Assembly (NCBI GenBank): GCA_020636025.1
Contig: JACJYQ010000001.1
Location: forward strand, 1-64,000
Reading direction: 5' to 3'
Source: Lewinellaceae bacterium
GTDB lineage: Bacteria > Bacteroidota > Bacteroidia > Chitinophagales > Saprospiraceae
Length of the DNA stretch: 64,000 bases
Part shown: in pieces, positions 15,228 through 22,971 of the stretch
Numbering within the stretch: the first letter of the stretch is position 1
How the letters are laid out: every line of letters starts with the position of its first letter
Made by a program: the position numbers and the translations under genes
The notes under the pieces: model-generated
The model's input: the letters and a program-made list of their open reading frames with translations, nothing else
Databases searched by the model: none
What the model was told of the DNA's origin: nothing

Positions 15228-15323
15228 TTACCTGTCACGCCATGAATAGCCGATGTTGCCACTTCGGATGCCCGGAGCAGAACAACAACAACAATTTTGA
15301 TATGACAAAGTATTCAATTTCAT
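15228..15323 (-). CDS. Polycysteine leader peptide (putative cysteine attenuator)
   Basis: A 31-codon ORF, ATG at 15321-15323 and TAA at 15228-15230, encodes a peptide with QNCCCCS at residues 9-15: four consecutive TGT Cys codons. It starts 37 bp after the rpoD stop and is followed 29 bp later by a strong terminator and then the DUF4395 gene. The arrangement short ORF with a run of one rare amino-acid codon, terminator, structural gene is that of ribosome-stalling attenuators. Part of the ORF just after the Cys run (15262-15270) can pair with the terminator 5' arm. Polycysteine leaders controlling sulfur genes are known in mycobacteria; I know of none described in Bacteroidota. The remaining sequence (RSGNIG, YSWRDR) matches no family I recognise. 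Confidence 0.7.
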   Translation of the reverse strand: MKLNTLSYQNCCCCSAPGIRSGNIGYSWRDR

Positions 15324-15360
15324 TTTGTATTTGTAGAGCAACAAATTTCAGGCCATGTAA

Positions 15361-16230
15361 TCAGGCGCCTAAATAGGTTTTCAAAAGTTTGCTGCGGCTG
15401 GTTGCACGTAACTTGTTGATTGCCTTGTCTTTAATCTGACGAACGCGTTCGCGGGTAAGCCCGAATTTATCGCCGATATCTTCCAAAGACATGGGGTGCT
15501 CAACGCCGATACCAAAGTAAAGTTTGATCACATCCGCCTGACGATCTGTTAAGGTACCCAAGGAGCGCTCGATCTCGCGGCGAAGAGAATCTGCATATTC
15601 GAGGTGAGAATCAGTTCCTGGCATGGTGCTGTTTTCCAGTACGTCTAACAGGGAGTTGTCCTCTCCTTCTACGAATGGCGCATCCATGGATACGTGACGG
15701 GCGGCCACGCCAAGGGTAGTTTCTACTTCGTCAGTAGAGATTTCAAGCAATTCTGCCAGTTCTTCCGGACTTGGTTCGCGCTCGAAAGTTTGTTCGAGTT
15801 CAGAAAAGGCCTTGTTGATTTTGTTCAGAGAGCCAACCTTATTGAGCGGCAAACGCACGATACGGCTTTGCTCGGCCAAGGCCTGCAGGATACTCTGACG
15901 GATCCACCAAACGGCGTAGGAAATGAATTTAAAACCACGGGTTTCATCGAAACGCTGAGCGGCTTTGATCAAACCCAGGTTGCCTTCATTGATCAAATCA
16001 GAAAGGCTAAGTCCCTGATTCTGATACTGTTTGGCAACGGAAACGACAAATCGAAGGTTTGCTTTGGTAAGTTTTTCAAGCGCGATCTGATCTCCTTGTT
16101 TGATCCGCTTGGCGAGGTCCACTTCTTCTTCGGGGGTGAGAAGATCAACTTTTCCGATCTCCTGTAAGTATTTCTCGAGCGACTGGCTCTCGCGATTGGT
16201 AATGGACTTCGTTATTTTTAACTGCCTCAT
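15361..16230 (-). CDS. rpoD: Primary RNA polymerase sigma factor RpoD/SigA
   Basis: 289 aa, the short form usual in Bacteroidota, which lacks most of region 1.1 and the non-conserved insert. Region 1.2 is at about residues 17-50 (LEKYLQEIGKVDLLT), region 2 contains FISYAVWWIRQSI, region 3 follows, and region 4 ends with a helix-turn-helix, LEDIGDKFGLTRERVRQI. It directs core polymerase to housekeeping promoters with the TTTG/TAnnTTTG elements seen elsewhere in this window. An exact -7 element lies at 16260-16267. The gene is followed after 37 bp by the polycysteine leader. Confidence 0.97.
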   Translation of the reverse strand: MRQLKITKSITNRESQSLEKYLQEIGKVDLLTPEEEVDLAKRIKQGDQIALEKLTKANLRFVVSVAKQYQNQGLSLSDLINEGNLGLIKAAQRFDETRGFKFISYAVWWIRQSILQALAEQSRIVRLPLNKVGSLNKINKAFSELEQTFEREPSPEELAELLEISTDEVETTLGVAARHVSMDAPFVEGEDNSLLDVLENSTMPGTDSHLEYADSLRREIERSLGTLTDRQADVIKLYFGIGVEHPMSLEDIGDKFGLTRERVRQIKDKAINKLRATSRSKLLKTYLGA

Positions 16231-16259
16231 GTGCGTAGCTGCTATTGTTATTTAGGCCG

Positions 16260-16267
16260 CAAAGGTA
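16260..16267 (-). promoter_or_regulatory. rpoD promoter -7 element (TACCTTTG)
   Basis: Exact TAnnTTTG match on the minus strand, 29 bp before the ATG. A TTTG at 16284-16287 is 16 bp upstream, shorter than the usual 19. Confidence 0.55.
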
Positions 16268-16363
16268 TGATTTTACAGACCCTCAAATTCTTTTTTTTTC
16301 AGAAAAAGGCTTTTTCGCAAATTTTTTATTCAGGAAAAGCCGGTATCGAAGCAGAAACACGGG

Positions 16364-16388
16364 AACGGGCTTTTTGTTTAAGCCCGTT
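16364..16388 (-). terminator. Hairpin after the deiminase-like gene
   Basis: 9-bp perfect stem AACGGGCTT/AAGCCCGTT with a 7-nt T-rich loop, 9 bp beyond the stop at 16398. There is no clear T-run, so termination activity is uncertain. Confidence 0.4.
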
Positions 16389-16397
16389 ATTGTATCC

Positions 16398-18146
16398 CTA
16401 CTGAATAATTACCTGCTGGCTCAAATGCTTCCCACCTGCTTCAATATTTATGAAATAAATACCAGGCGTGTACTTGGAGGCATCAAAATAGTATTGGCTT
16501 TTACAAGTTGGCAAAACCCCGGAAAAAATAGTTTCCTCAATTCGCCCCTGAACATTTACCAGGTTAATTACGGCAGGGGTCTTTTTGTCAACCTGAACCG
16601 GGACAACTGTAATAGCCGTGGCTGGATTAGGATAAATCGCCTCCATATCAACTCTTACAGGTTCTGTAGCGGCAGAGCTCTGCGTTACGCAAAATGACCA
16701 GTAGCCTTCCGGTGCCGTAATTGGTCGGGCAAATGTTTTTCCGGAGTTTGCCACGGCTTCGATGTAATAATACACAGTGCTGCCAAATAATTGAGTCGGG
16801 ATCTTCACAGCCCAAACATCGCTGGTATCCTGGGTAACGTATTGCATGTCAATGGTTTGCCAGGTTTGGTGAAGATCGGTTGTGTAGAAAACCCTGGCTG
16901 ATGAAATACCTGAACGATGCTGAATTTTTGCCATTATCTCATAGCCTCCCGGACTATAAGAATTATCCTGGCAGGGCAAGGCGCTGTGGAGGATTAACAA
17001 AGGATCAGCAACGCCAATTTCCTTGCTGATGCAATGAACCGCCCCACCGCTGTAGATGATGCTGTTGCAATCAACCTGGGCTATTTTATAGCCTGGCATA
17101 TACTTTTGAAAAGTATCGCGAGCTGCCTCGTCCATGGCCATGTTGTATGACGGCATGATGATCGTCTTGTTTACAAACACAGCATTGGCATAAGTAGGGT
17201 AGAGGCTGCTTGCTCCGGCATAAGGTGGATAATTACCACCTTGGAAAGAAGGCATCGGCACCCGCACCAGTTTGAAAGGATGTCCATAGGAAGTCTGGAA
17301 CTGAGACAGTACATATTGGATATTGGCCTCTATTTGCGGGCCATCCGATGTGTTTGAGGGATATTCTCCAACGAGCAGGGTTTCCTCATCCAGCAATTTC
17401 ATGTGCATATCGATGTGATGTATGCCGTCATAGGGCAACTCATCCATCTTAATGTAGCGATCTATGCCCATAAACTCCTGCATGATGTTATCGATTTCCG
17501 CCTCATCGTGATTACTGGTGCCGAAAATGTCGTTGCCTCCGGTTTCGCCATTGGCGATCTGGTCGTTGTTTCTGAAAACCAGTTTTGACGCAAATGCCTG
17601 GCCCATGCCATCTGACATGAAGTTGCCACCGGTATTTACCAGGTCATAAGGCGCGGTAGATGTGGTGTGAACAGGGGTGTTGAGCATCTGGCCAACAAAG
17701 TTGGAAACTACATTGTCACTTGCCCGGTCCCGGTTGTAGATCCAGTCAATCAACAACATGGAATCCACATCATTTTCATACACGGAAGTTGGACCGTAAT
17801 CCCTTACCCAAATTGAATTATTGGAAGCAATCAAGTACTCGATATTACTGCTGACATCCACGTTTTTAGAAGTCAGATAGTTTTCCGCTGCGGTGGCTGT
17901 GTTTTGCGAGGAACAAACGATGATCACTTTACATTCTTCACGGGCTGCACGGACAATTTCGGTGAGAATGTTACGCCAGGCATTACCGCTGCCCCCAGGA
18001 TTCCAGGTAATCACCAATGCCTGTAATTCTTCCCATTCGGCCATGGTGCGTACCGGTATTTCTGGCGGTGTGGTAAAGACCTGAGCTGAAAGACTTGTAA
18101 TGGAAATAAAAGCTGTAATAAAACAGGAGAGTAGTTTTGTGTTCAT
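16398..18146 (-). CDS. Secreted agmatine/peptidylarginine deiminase-like protein with T9SS sorting tail
   Basis: 582 aa. A signal peptide (1-21, ending LSAQ) precedes a PAD_porph/agmatine deiminase-type fold with candidate catalytic Asp116 (WVRDYGP), His244/Asp246 (HHIDMH) and nucleophile Cys372 (GAVHCIS). An Ig-like domain follows at about 390-490, and a Por secretion tail occupies the last 80 residues (EAIYPNPA... YTPGIYFINIE). The enzyme should hydrolyse guanidinium groups of arginine derivatives outside the cell; free agmatine versus peptidyl-arginine cannot be distinguished. The domain order resembles the Porphyromonas peptidylarginine deiminase. It is a monocistronic gene between rpoD and the Crp-type regulator. 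Confidence 0.9.
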   Translation of the reverse strand: MNTKLLSCFITAFISITSLSAQVFTTPPEIPVRTMAEWEELQALVITWNPGGSGNAWRNILTEIVRAAREECKVIIVCSSQNTATAAENYLTSKNVDVSSNIEYLIASNNSIWVRDYGPTSVYENDVDSMLLIDWIYNRDRASDNVVSNFVGQMLNTPVHTTSTAPYDLVNTGGNFMSDGMGQAFASKLVFRNNDQIANGETGGNDIFGTSNHDEAEIDNIMQEFMGIDRYIKMDELPYDGIHHIDMHMKLLDEETLLVGEYPSNTSDGPQIEANIQYVLSQFQTSYGHPFKLVRVPMPSFQGGNYPPYAGASSLYPTYANAVFVNKTIIMPSYNMAMDEAARDTFQKYMPGYKIAQVDCNSIIYSGGAVHCISKEIGVADPLLILHSALPCQDNSYSPGGYEIMAKIQHRSGISSARVFYTTDLHQTWQTIDMQYVTQDTSDVWAVKIPTQLFGSTVYYYIEAVANSGKTFARPITAPEGYWSFCVTQSSAATEPVRVDMEAIYPNPATAITVVPVQVDKKTPAVINLVNVQGRIEETIFSGVLPTCKSQYYFDASKYTPGIYFINIEAGGKHLSQQVIIQ

Positions 18147-18226
18147 ATCGTGTAGCTTACATAGTTAAATACTGATCAGTACTCTGACCTCCGGCAAATT
18201 TCCATTAAATATACATAAATTAATAT

Positions 18227-18256
18227 AAAAAAAGCGGCACGCTTTTGCGCACCGCT
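18227..18256 (-). terminator. Intrinsic terminator of the Crp/Fnr gene
   Basis: Stem AGCGGTGCGC/GCGTGCCGCT (two G-U pairs) with AAAA loop at 18233-18256, then a T-run on the minus strand (18227-18232). Confidence 0.75.
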
Positions 18257-18302
18257 AAACAAAACCCATTCTATCGTATGAAGTAAAAACTGTTCACTAA
18301 TT

Positions 18303-18989
18303 TTATACAGCAATTGGCAGGGAATCCAAATCCCTGAAAAGTATCTTTTTGCGGTTGAAATACAGCACGTTAGAACGCTTTAACTGGTTTAAAACCGCGG
18401 TTACCATTTGACGACTGGTTCCGGTTAGATCGGCAATATCCTGGTGAGTCATATTGTGCTTTACTAGCGTCTCAAACCCGATCTGACGACCTTGTTCATG
18501 ACCCATTTGGTGCAAAAACTCCACAATACGGCTGCGGGAATCTTTCAACACCACATTTTCCAACTGATTTTCTGTGTAGCGCAAGCGCTCTCCCAGGAAG
18601 AATAGCAGTGATTGAGCAAAAGCAAAGTTGCCGCGCATAACTGTCAGCACAGATTCTGCGTTCAATTCCAGCACTTCCAGTTGATCATCCATGGCGTAGG
18701 CAAAATCTCTGCGTGTGTTATCACCTGTGAGACAAGATTCTCCAAACAAACCACCGGAGCGGACGATGTATTTAATGATGTCTTTCTTCTCAGCGTGAAC
18801 AGCCACCTTTACAATACCTTTCAAGATGAAGTACACTTTATCAGCATTTTGTCCCGGCTTGTATAATACGGCATGCTTTTTATAGGATTGAACAATGGCA
18901 CCTGCCTGAATCAGGCTGCGCTCTTGTTCGTTCAATACTGCGAAAACTGGGCTGCTTTCTAATACACCAATTGCGTTTCTCGTATCCAT
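18303..18989 (-). CDS. Crp/Fnr-family transcriptional regulator
   Basis: 228 aa. N-terminal cyclic-nucleotide-binding fold (about 10-125) with GGLFGESCL in the phosphate-cassette position, a long dimerisation helix, and a C-terminal winged helix-turn-helix with TGTSRQMVTAVLNQLKR as recognition region. No CxxC-type Fe-S cluster cysteines of Fnr are present at the N-terminus, so redox sensing through a cluster is unlikely. Ligand and regulon are unknown. It is transcribed alone, with its own terminator, and its upstream region is shared with the divergent FecI-type sigma gene. Confidence 0.92.
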   Translation of the reverse strand: MDTRNAIGVLESSPVFAVLNEQERSLIQAGAIVQSYKKHAVLYKPGQNADKVYFILKGIVKVAVHAEKKDIIKYIVRSGGLFGESCLTGDNTRRDFAYAMDDQLEVLELNAESVLTVMRGNFAFAQSLLFFLGERLRYTENQLENVVLKDSRSRIVEFLHQMGHEQGRQIGFETLVKHNMTHQDIADLTGTSRQMVTAVLNQLKRSNVLYFNRKKILFRDLDSLPIAV

Positions 18990-19177
18990 ATTCAGTTAAG
19001 TAGATTTCGTTATCGTTTGTCGCGTTTCTGACTATAATGACAAACGACTTGTTAATAGCCCCTATGCCATTTCAAAAAAATATTTTTCTGAGTTGCCCTA
19101 AATTTGTCTCTTAATATCCTGAATTTATAAGTATTGTAAAATTATATTTGACTAACTGTTCGTTTTTTTAATTTTGG

Positions 19178-19208
19178 TTTGGAATAAGTAATAAATAAAC
19201 CATCTTTG
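19178..19208 (+). promoter_or_regulatory. Promoter of the FecI-type sigma gene
   Basis: TTTG (19178-19181), exactly 19 bp spacer, CATCTTTG (19201-19208): one base from the Bacteroidota sigma-A consensus TTTG-N19-TAnnTTTG. It ends 22 bp before the TTG start codon. Confidence 0.7.
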
Positions 19209-19230
19209 CAGAATAAAAAATATCTTTTGT

Positions 19231-19770
19231 TTGGAAGAACTTCCGGAAAATATTTGGTTGTCAGGCTTGCGCAACGGGGATGAAAATGCCTTGCGAAGCA
19301 TCTTTGACAAATACTATTCACACTTGATCGGGGTGATCTATCGAATGATCCCGGATGTGGATACCTGTCAGGATCTGGCCCAGGAAGTGTTTGTGGAGTT
19401 GTGGAATAAAAGGGAGACGATCAACATACAATCATCTCTTCAGGCGTATCTGCGAAGAGCTGCCATTAACCGAGCTCTAAATCATATAAAAACGCAAAAA
19501 CGAACCATACTGGAGGATGCTGAGAAATTTGGCGACAAGGAAGATATTACAGAACAGGAGCTGGGTATACAAGTGAAAAAGGAAAATCAGGAAAAGGCTC
19601 TTCACAACGCCATTGATGCTCTCCCTGAAAGATGCAGAATAGTCTTTACCCTTAGCCGCTTTGAAAACATGTCACACAAAGAAATAGCCGAAAAGCTCGG
19701 CATTTCAGTAAAAACCATTGAAAACCAAATCACAAAAGCCATGAAATTGCTTAGGCAAGCCCTGGTTTAA
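19231..19770 (+). CDS. ECF sigma factor, FecI-like
   Basis: 179 aa with sigma region 2 (about 22-90; DLAQEVFVELWNKR) and region 4 (about 120-175; MSHKEIAEKLGISVKTIENQI), the Bacteroidota FecI-like type. The start is TTG at 19231: no ATG lies upstream in frame and the protein then starts with the complete region 2 leader (LRNGDENALRSIF). A near-consensus promoter 22 bp upstream supports this. The last 15 codons and the following DNA are duplicated at 19932-20061. The FecR-type anti-sigma gene follows after 418 bp. No TonB receptor gene follows the pair. Confidence 0.92.
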   Translation: MEELPENIWLSGLRNGDENALRSIFDKYYSHLIGVIYRMIPDVDTCQDLAQEVFVELWNKRETINIQSSLQAYLRRAAINRALNHIKTQKRTILEDAEKFGDKEDITEQELGIQVKKENQEKALHNAIDALPERCRIVFTLSRFENMSHKEIAEKLGISVKTIENQITKAMKLLRQALV

Positions 19771-19853
19771 TGTGATAATTTGATAATAAGCCAATTTGAT
19801 AATGGAAGCCCTTTCTAACTGAATCATTATCACATTATCATATTAGCTAATTA
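19724..19853 (+). repeat. 130-bp direct repeat, copy 1 (3' end of sigma gene and downstream)
   Basis: Matches 19932-20061 at about 126 of 130 positions with an offset of 208 bp. It covers the last 47 bp of the sigma gene and 83 bp of AT-rich downstream palindrome. Confidence 0.9.
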
Positions 19854-19887
19854 ACCCAAGTTGTGACCGACACTACTCTGGTAGGGA

Positions 19888-19915
19888 ATATTGTTGGCGA
19901 GGACGCCAACAATAT
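19888..19915. repeat. 12-bp-stem palindrome between the direct repeats
   Basis: Perfect stem ATATTGTTGGCG/CGCCAACAATAT with AGGA loop in the 78-bp spacer of the duplication. No T-run follows. Confidence 0.6.
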
Positions 19916-19931
19916 CCAAAAAGCAATGAAC

Positions 19932-20061
19932 ACCAAATCACAAAAGCCATGAAATTGCTCAAGCAAGCCCTGGTTTAATGTGATAATTTGATAATAAACC
20001 AATTTGATAATGGAAGCCTTTTCTAACTGAATCATTATCACATTATCATATTAGCTAATTA
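19932..20061 (+). repeat. 130-bp direct repeat, copy 2 (pseudo 3' end of sigma gene)
   Basis: Second copy, including a decayed replica of the final sigma codons and stop (to 19978), then the AT-rich palindrome. It is not preceded by an open sigma frame. The rest of this 418-bp intergenic stretch (19771-20188) holds only the two copies, the spacer hairpin and the FecR upstream region. Confidence 0.9.
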
Positions 20062-20188
20062 TCAAATTAATCAAAATGTCTCCTATTGTCAATTCTATGT
20101 CAAATTAGTACATTTTTGAATAGGGGATAGCTCAGTAGCGATTGTCTTTAATCTGTACCTTCAACCCCGGATCTTAGCAATAGCATCC

Positions 20189-21187
20189 ATGAAAGAAAAC
20201 GAATACAACTTACTAATTATCAAAAACCTCTCTGGTGAGTTAACACCTGCCGAGACAAAGGAGTACGATGCCTGGCTACATGAATCGCCTGAAAACCAGT
20301 CGATTGCCCGGGAATTTGCTCTTGTTTGGGAGCAGTCGGGAACTTATCAAAAAGTGTTTACGCCAAATTTAGACAGGGATTTCGCTAAGGTTCTTTCCAA
20401 AATTGATGGTACTGAAACGCAAGTCTTGCGTGTTCGTTTTATCAATAAAAAATTACTTCGTGTTGCTGCGGCCATTGCTTTACTGTTAATGGCTGTTTGG
20501 GGGTATAGTACATTCGGGGGGGGCAATTATTACGATTCGGTTATCAGCGCTGATAATTCCGGAAATCAACACCTCAGTCTCACAGATGGTACGCAAATCT
20601 GGTTAAGAGAAGGTAGTACACTTTCCTATGCCAGTGATCTTTCTTCCAAAGACCTCCGACGGGTAAAACTGAGTGGAGAGGCGTATTTTGAAGTTGCCCA
20701 CGATCCTGCTCATCCTTTTCGTGTAGAACTGGCAGAGGGTGGCAGTGTACAAGTGCTTGGAACGCAGTTTAACGTGCGATATTCGCCTTCAGAAACACAA
20801 GTATTGGTAAAGGAAGGAAGAGTCCGTTATTCTCCTGATGGCAAAATTCAAAGTCCGGAATTAACCGCTGGTCAACAAGCCTTATTTGATTCAGCATCTG
20901 GCGTTATGAAAGTTACCAATGCTGCAACGCTAAATGCGCTTTCCTGGAAAACGGGCGCCCTAGAGTTTGTCAATACACCATTGGCTCAGGTTATACTTGA
21001 TTTGGAAAAGTACTACAGCATTAAGATAAGCATGCTAAATCAGGGTATGACCAATTGCCCATACAGCGCCATCATCAGAGATCAAAGCGCCAAACAGGTG
21101 CTTGATGCGCTGGCACTTACCTACCAATTCCAGTTGCAGTCAAAAACAGCGGGAGAATACGTGTTGCGGGGTGGTGTTTGCCGGTAA
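20189..21187 (+). CDS. FecR-family anti-sigma factor
   Basis: 332 aa. A cytoplasmic N-terminal FecR_N-like segment (LSGELTPAETKEYDAWL), one membrane helix at about 89-107 (LRVAAAIALLLMAVWGYS), a periplasmic FecR domain (LSLTDGTQIWLREGSTLSY; VKLSGEAYFEVAHDP), and a C-terminal DUF4974-like/secretin-like domain. It should hold the FecI-type sigma inactive until a TonB-receptor plug signals substrate binding. The cognate receptor is not next door, so either it is elsewhere or the pair is orphaned. It converges with the sigma-54-type activator, leaving 10 bp between stops. Confidence 0.92.
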   Translation: MKENEYNLLIIKNLSGELTPAETKEYDAWLHESPENQSIAREFALVWEQSGTYQKVFTPNLDRDFAKVLSKIDGTETQVLRVRFINKKLLRVAAAIALLLMAVWGYSTFGGGNYYDSVISADNSGNQHLSLTDGTQIWLREGSTLSYASDLSSKDLRRVKLSGEAYFEVAHDPAHPFRVELAEGGSVQVLGTQFNVRYSPSETQVLVKEGRVRYSPDGKIQSPELTAGQQALFDSASGVMKVTNAATLNALSWKTGALEFVNTPLAQVILDLEKYYSIKISMLNQGMTNCPYSAIIRDQSAKQVLDALALTYQFQLQSKTAGEYVLRGGVCR

Positions 21188-21197
21188 ATGATGTCGG

Positions 21198-22487
21198 TTA
21201 AAGACCGTATTCCTTAATTTTCCTATACAGGGTCCTTTCAGAAATTTTCAATTCTTCCGCAGCTTCCTTGCGGCGACCTTTGTATTTGTTGAGTGCCCGC
21301 TTTATGGCCTCTTTTTCTATGTCTTCCATGGCCAACGGCGCTTCTTCCACCTCACTTCTGTCGTATGCGCCCTGATTTTTCTGATCTATGATGATCGGTC
21401 TGGCGCTTTCATTGCCTTGTCTGGGGAAATAACCAGGATCATTGGCAAAATCATCTGAAACGAAATCATCCTGATCAGCATATTCGTTTTGTGGGAAATT
21501 AGCACTTAATTGCCTGAGATTGCCCATTTCAGGCATGCGCAAGTTATTGCTCTTGATCAACTCGAAGTACATGGTTTTCAGATCCTTGAGATCCTTTTTC
21601 ATATCGAATAATACCTTGTACAACAGTTCTCTTTCCTGAAAATCACCTCCTTGTTTCTGACCAAATCCATTACTGGGAACAGGTAAATTTCGGTTAAAGA
21701 GTTGAGGCATCGTATTCTGCAGACTTTCCGCGGTAATGATCCGCTCTTCTGACAATACGGAAAGCTGCTCCGCTACATTTTTTAATTCACGGATATTGCC
21801 CGGCCAGCGGTAATTTTCCAGAACCAGCTCTGCGCGCTCATCCAGCTTGATGGGTTGCATGCGGTACTTCTCGGCAAAATCATGGGCAAATTTTCTGAAA
21901 AGCAACAGAATGTCTTCCCTGCGTTCCTGAAGCGCAGGAACTTTAATGGGCACTGTATTTAGACGGTAGTAAAGATCCTCCCTGAATTTCCCTTTGTTTA
22001 CCCTGTCCTGAAGGTCAACATTGGTGGCTGCAATAACACGTACATCTGTTTTTTGGACCTTGCTGGCCCCTACACGAATAAACTCACCAGATTCCAGTAC
22101 ACGCAACAACAAAGCCTGGGTATCAAGTGGCAGTTCAGCAATTTCATCCAGAAATATGGTGCCTCCATTTACGGTTTCAAAATATCCCTTTCTGTCGCCG
22201 GTAGCGCCTGTGAAGGAGCCTTTTTCATGTCCAAACAATTCCGAATTGATGGTTCCTTCCGGTATGGCGCCACAGTTTACCGCTATGAACTCATTGTGCT
22301 TGCGGGACGACAAGCTGTGGATGATCTTGGAAAATACTTCCTTACCTACGCCACTTTCCCCTGTGATATTAACCGTTAGATCGGTAGGAGCTACCCGGGC
22401 GGCTGTCTCTAGCGCAGCATCAAGCAGTTTGGAACTGCCCACAATGCCATAGCGGGCTTTTATAGATTGTAATTGATTGGTTGCCAA
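21198..22487 (-). CDS. Sigma-54-interacting AAA+ transcriptional activator without receiver domain
   Basis: 429 aa. The AAA+ domain starts near residue 15: Walker A GESGVGKE (43-50), sigma-54 contact loop GSFTGA (90-95, a Ser variant of GAFTGA), Walker B GTIFLDEI (109-116). A linker of about 100 residues, poorly conserved and rich in Asn/Gln/Asp, leads to a Fis-type helix-turn-helix at about 400-429. There is no N-terminal regulatory domain, so activity must be controlled through expression or partner proteins. It is the third gene of a miaB-lipoprotein-activator operon. The role is presumably opening sigma-54 promoters; targets unknown. Confidence 0.92.
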   Translation of the reverse strand: MATNQLQSIKARYGIVGSSKLLDAALETAARVAPTDLTVNITGESGVGKEVFSKIIHSLSSRKHNEFIAVNCGAIPEGTINSELFGHEKGSFTGATGDRKGYFETVNGGTIFLDEIAELPLDTQALLLRVLESGEFIRVGASKVQKTDVRVIAATNVDLQDRVNKGKFREDLYYRLNTVPIKVPALQERREDILLLFRKFAHDFAEKYRMQPIKLDERAELVLENYRWPGNIRELKNVAEQLSVLSEERIITAESLQNTMPQLFNRNLPVPSNGFGQKQGGDFQERELLYKVLFDMKKDLKDLKTMYFELIKSNNLRMPEMGNLRQLSANFPQNEYADQDDFVSDDFANDPGYFPRQGNESARPIIIDQKNQGAYDRSEVEEAPLAMEDIEKEAIKRALNKYKGRRKEAAEELKISERTLYRKIKEYGL

Positions 22488-22523
22488 TGTGTTAAAATTT
22501 GATAACAGGATGACCCTGTTTCA

Positions 22524-22946
22524 TTATTGCTGCTGGATTACGAGTACCAGTTCCTCTTCCTGACCCATACGGTTCATGCCTAGTATCAGGGTATCACGGT
22601 TTAACTGAATAACCCGAACTACTTTTTCAATTTTGTCTTCAGCAGTGGTGTATAGTTTGTCGCTGTCGAGGGTATAATTGCCCGACTCTTTTTGTGACCC
22701 ATAAGAAGCCATGTAGGTTCCAGCGCTGCCATCTTCTGATGCCGGTGCAAAAACAAAGTTCACCGAGCTGGCATCCCGGCCGGATGATTTGCCTTTTACT
22801 TTCCAGTCGATTCCTGACCAGCTTCCCGTTAATAGACTTGCATTGAACTTTGGTTCTGATTTACAGGCTTGAAATAGCTGTATGCAAGTGAATAGGGCTA
22901 CAAGTGAAAGGACTTTACTAAATGAATTCAAGGTCAGATTGTTCAT
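22524..22946 (-). CDS. Small lipoprotein, lipocalin-like
   Basis: 140 aa precursor. Lipoprotein signal with Cys28 (LFQAC), then a compact beta-rich domain containing LTGSWSGIDW at the start, typical of lipocalin-like Bacteroidota lipoproteins in which the first strand bears the G-x-W motif. It lies 36 bp upstream of the sigma-54-type activator and 25 bp downstream of miaB, so is in that operon. Function unknown; it could bind a small hydrophobic ligand at the outer membrane. Confidence 0.75.
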   Translation of the reverse strand: MNNLTLNSFSKVLSLVALFTCIQLFQACKSEPKFNASLLTGSWSGIDWKVKGKSSGRDASSVNFVFAPASEDGSAGTYMASYGSQKESGNYTLDSDKLYTTAEDKIEKVVRVIQLNRDTLILGMNRMGQEEELVLVIQQQ

Positions 22947-22971
22947 GGTTGTGATGAATAGAAATGGTTAA

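Noticed and set aside
18990..19230. Divergent operator for the Crp/Fnr protein
   Set aside because: No symmetric TGTGA-like or TTGAT-like site was found; only the sigma gene promoter is clear.
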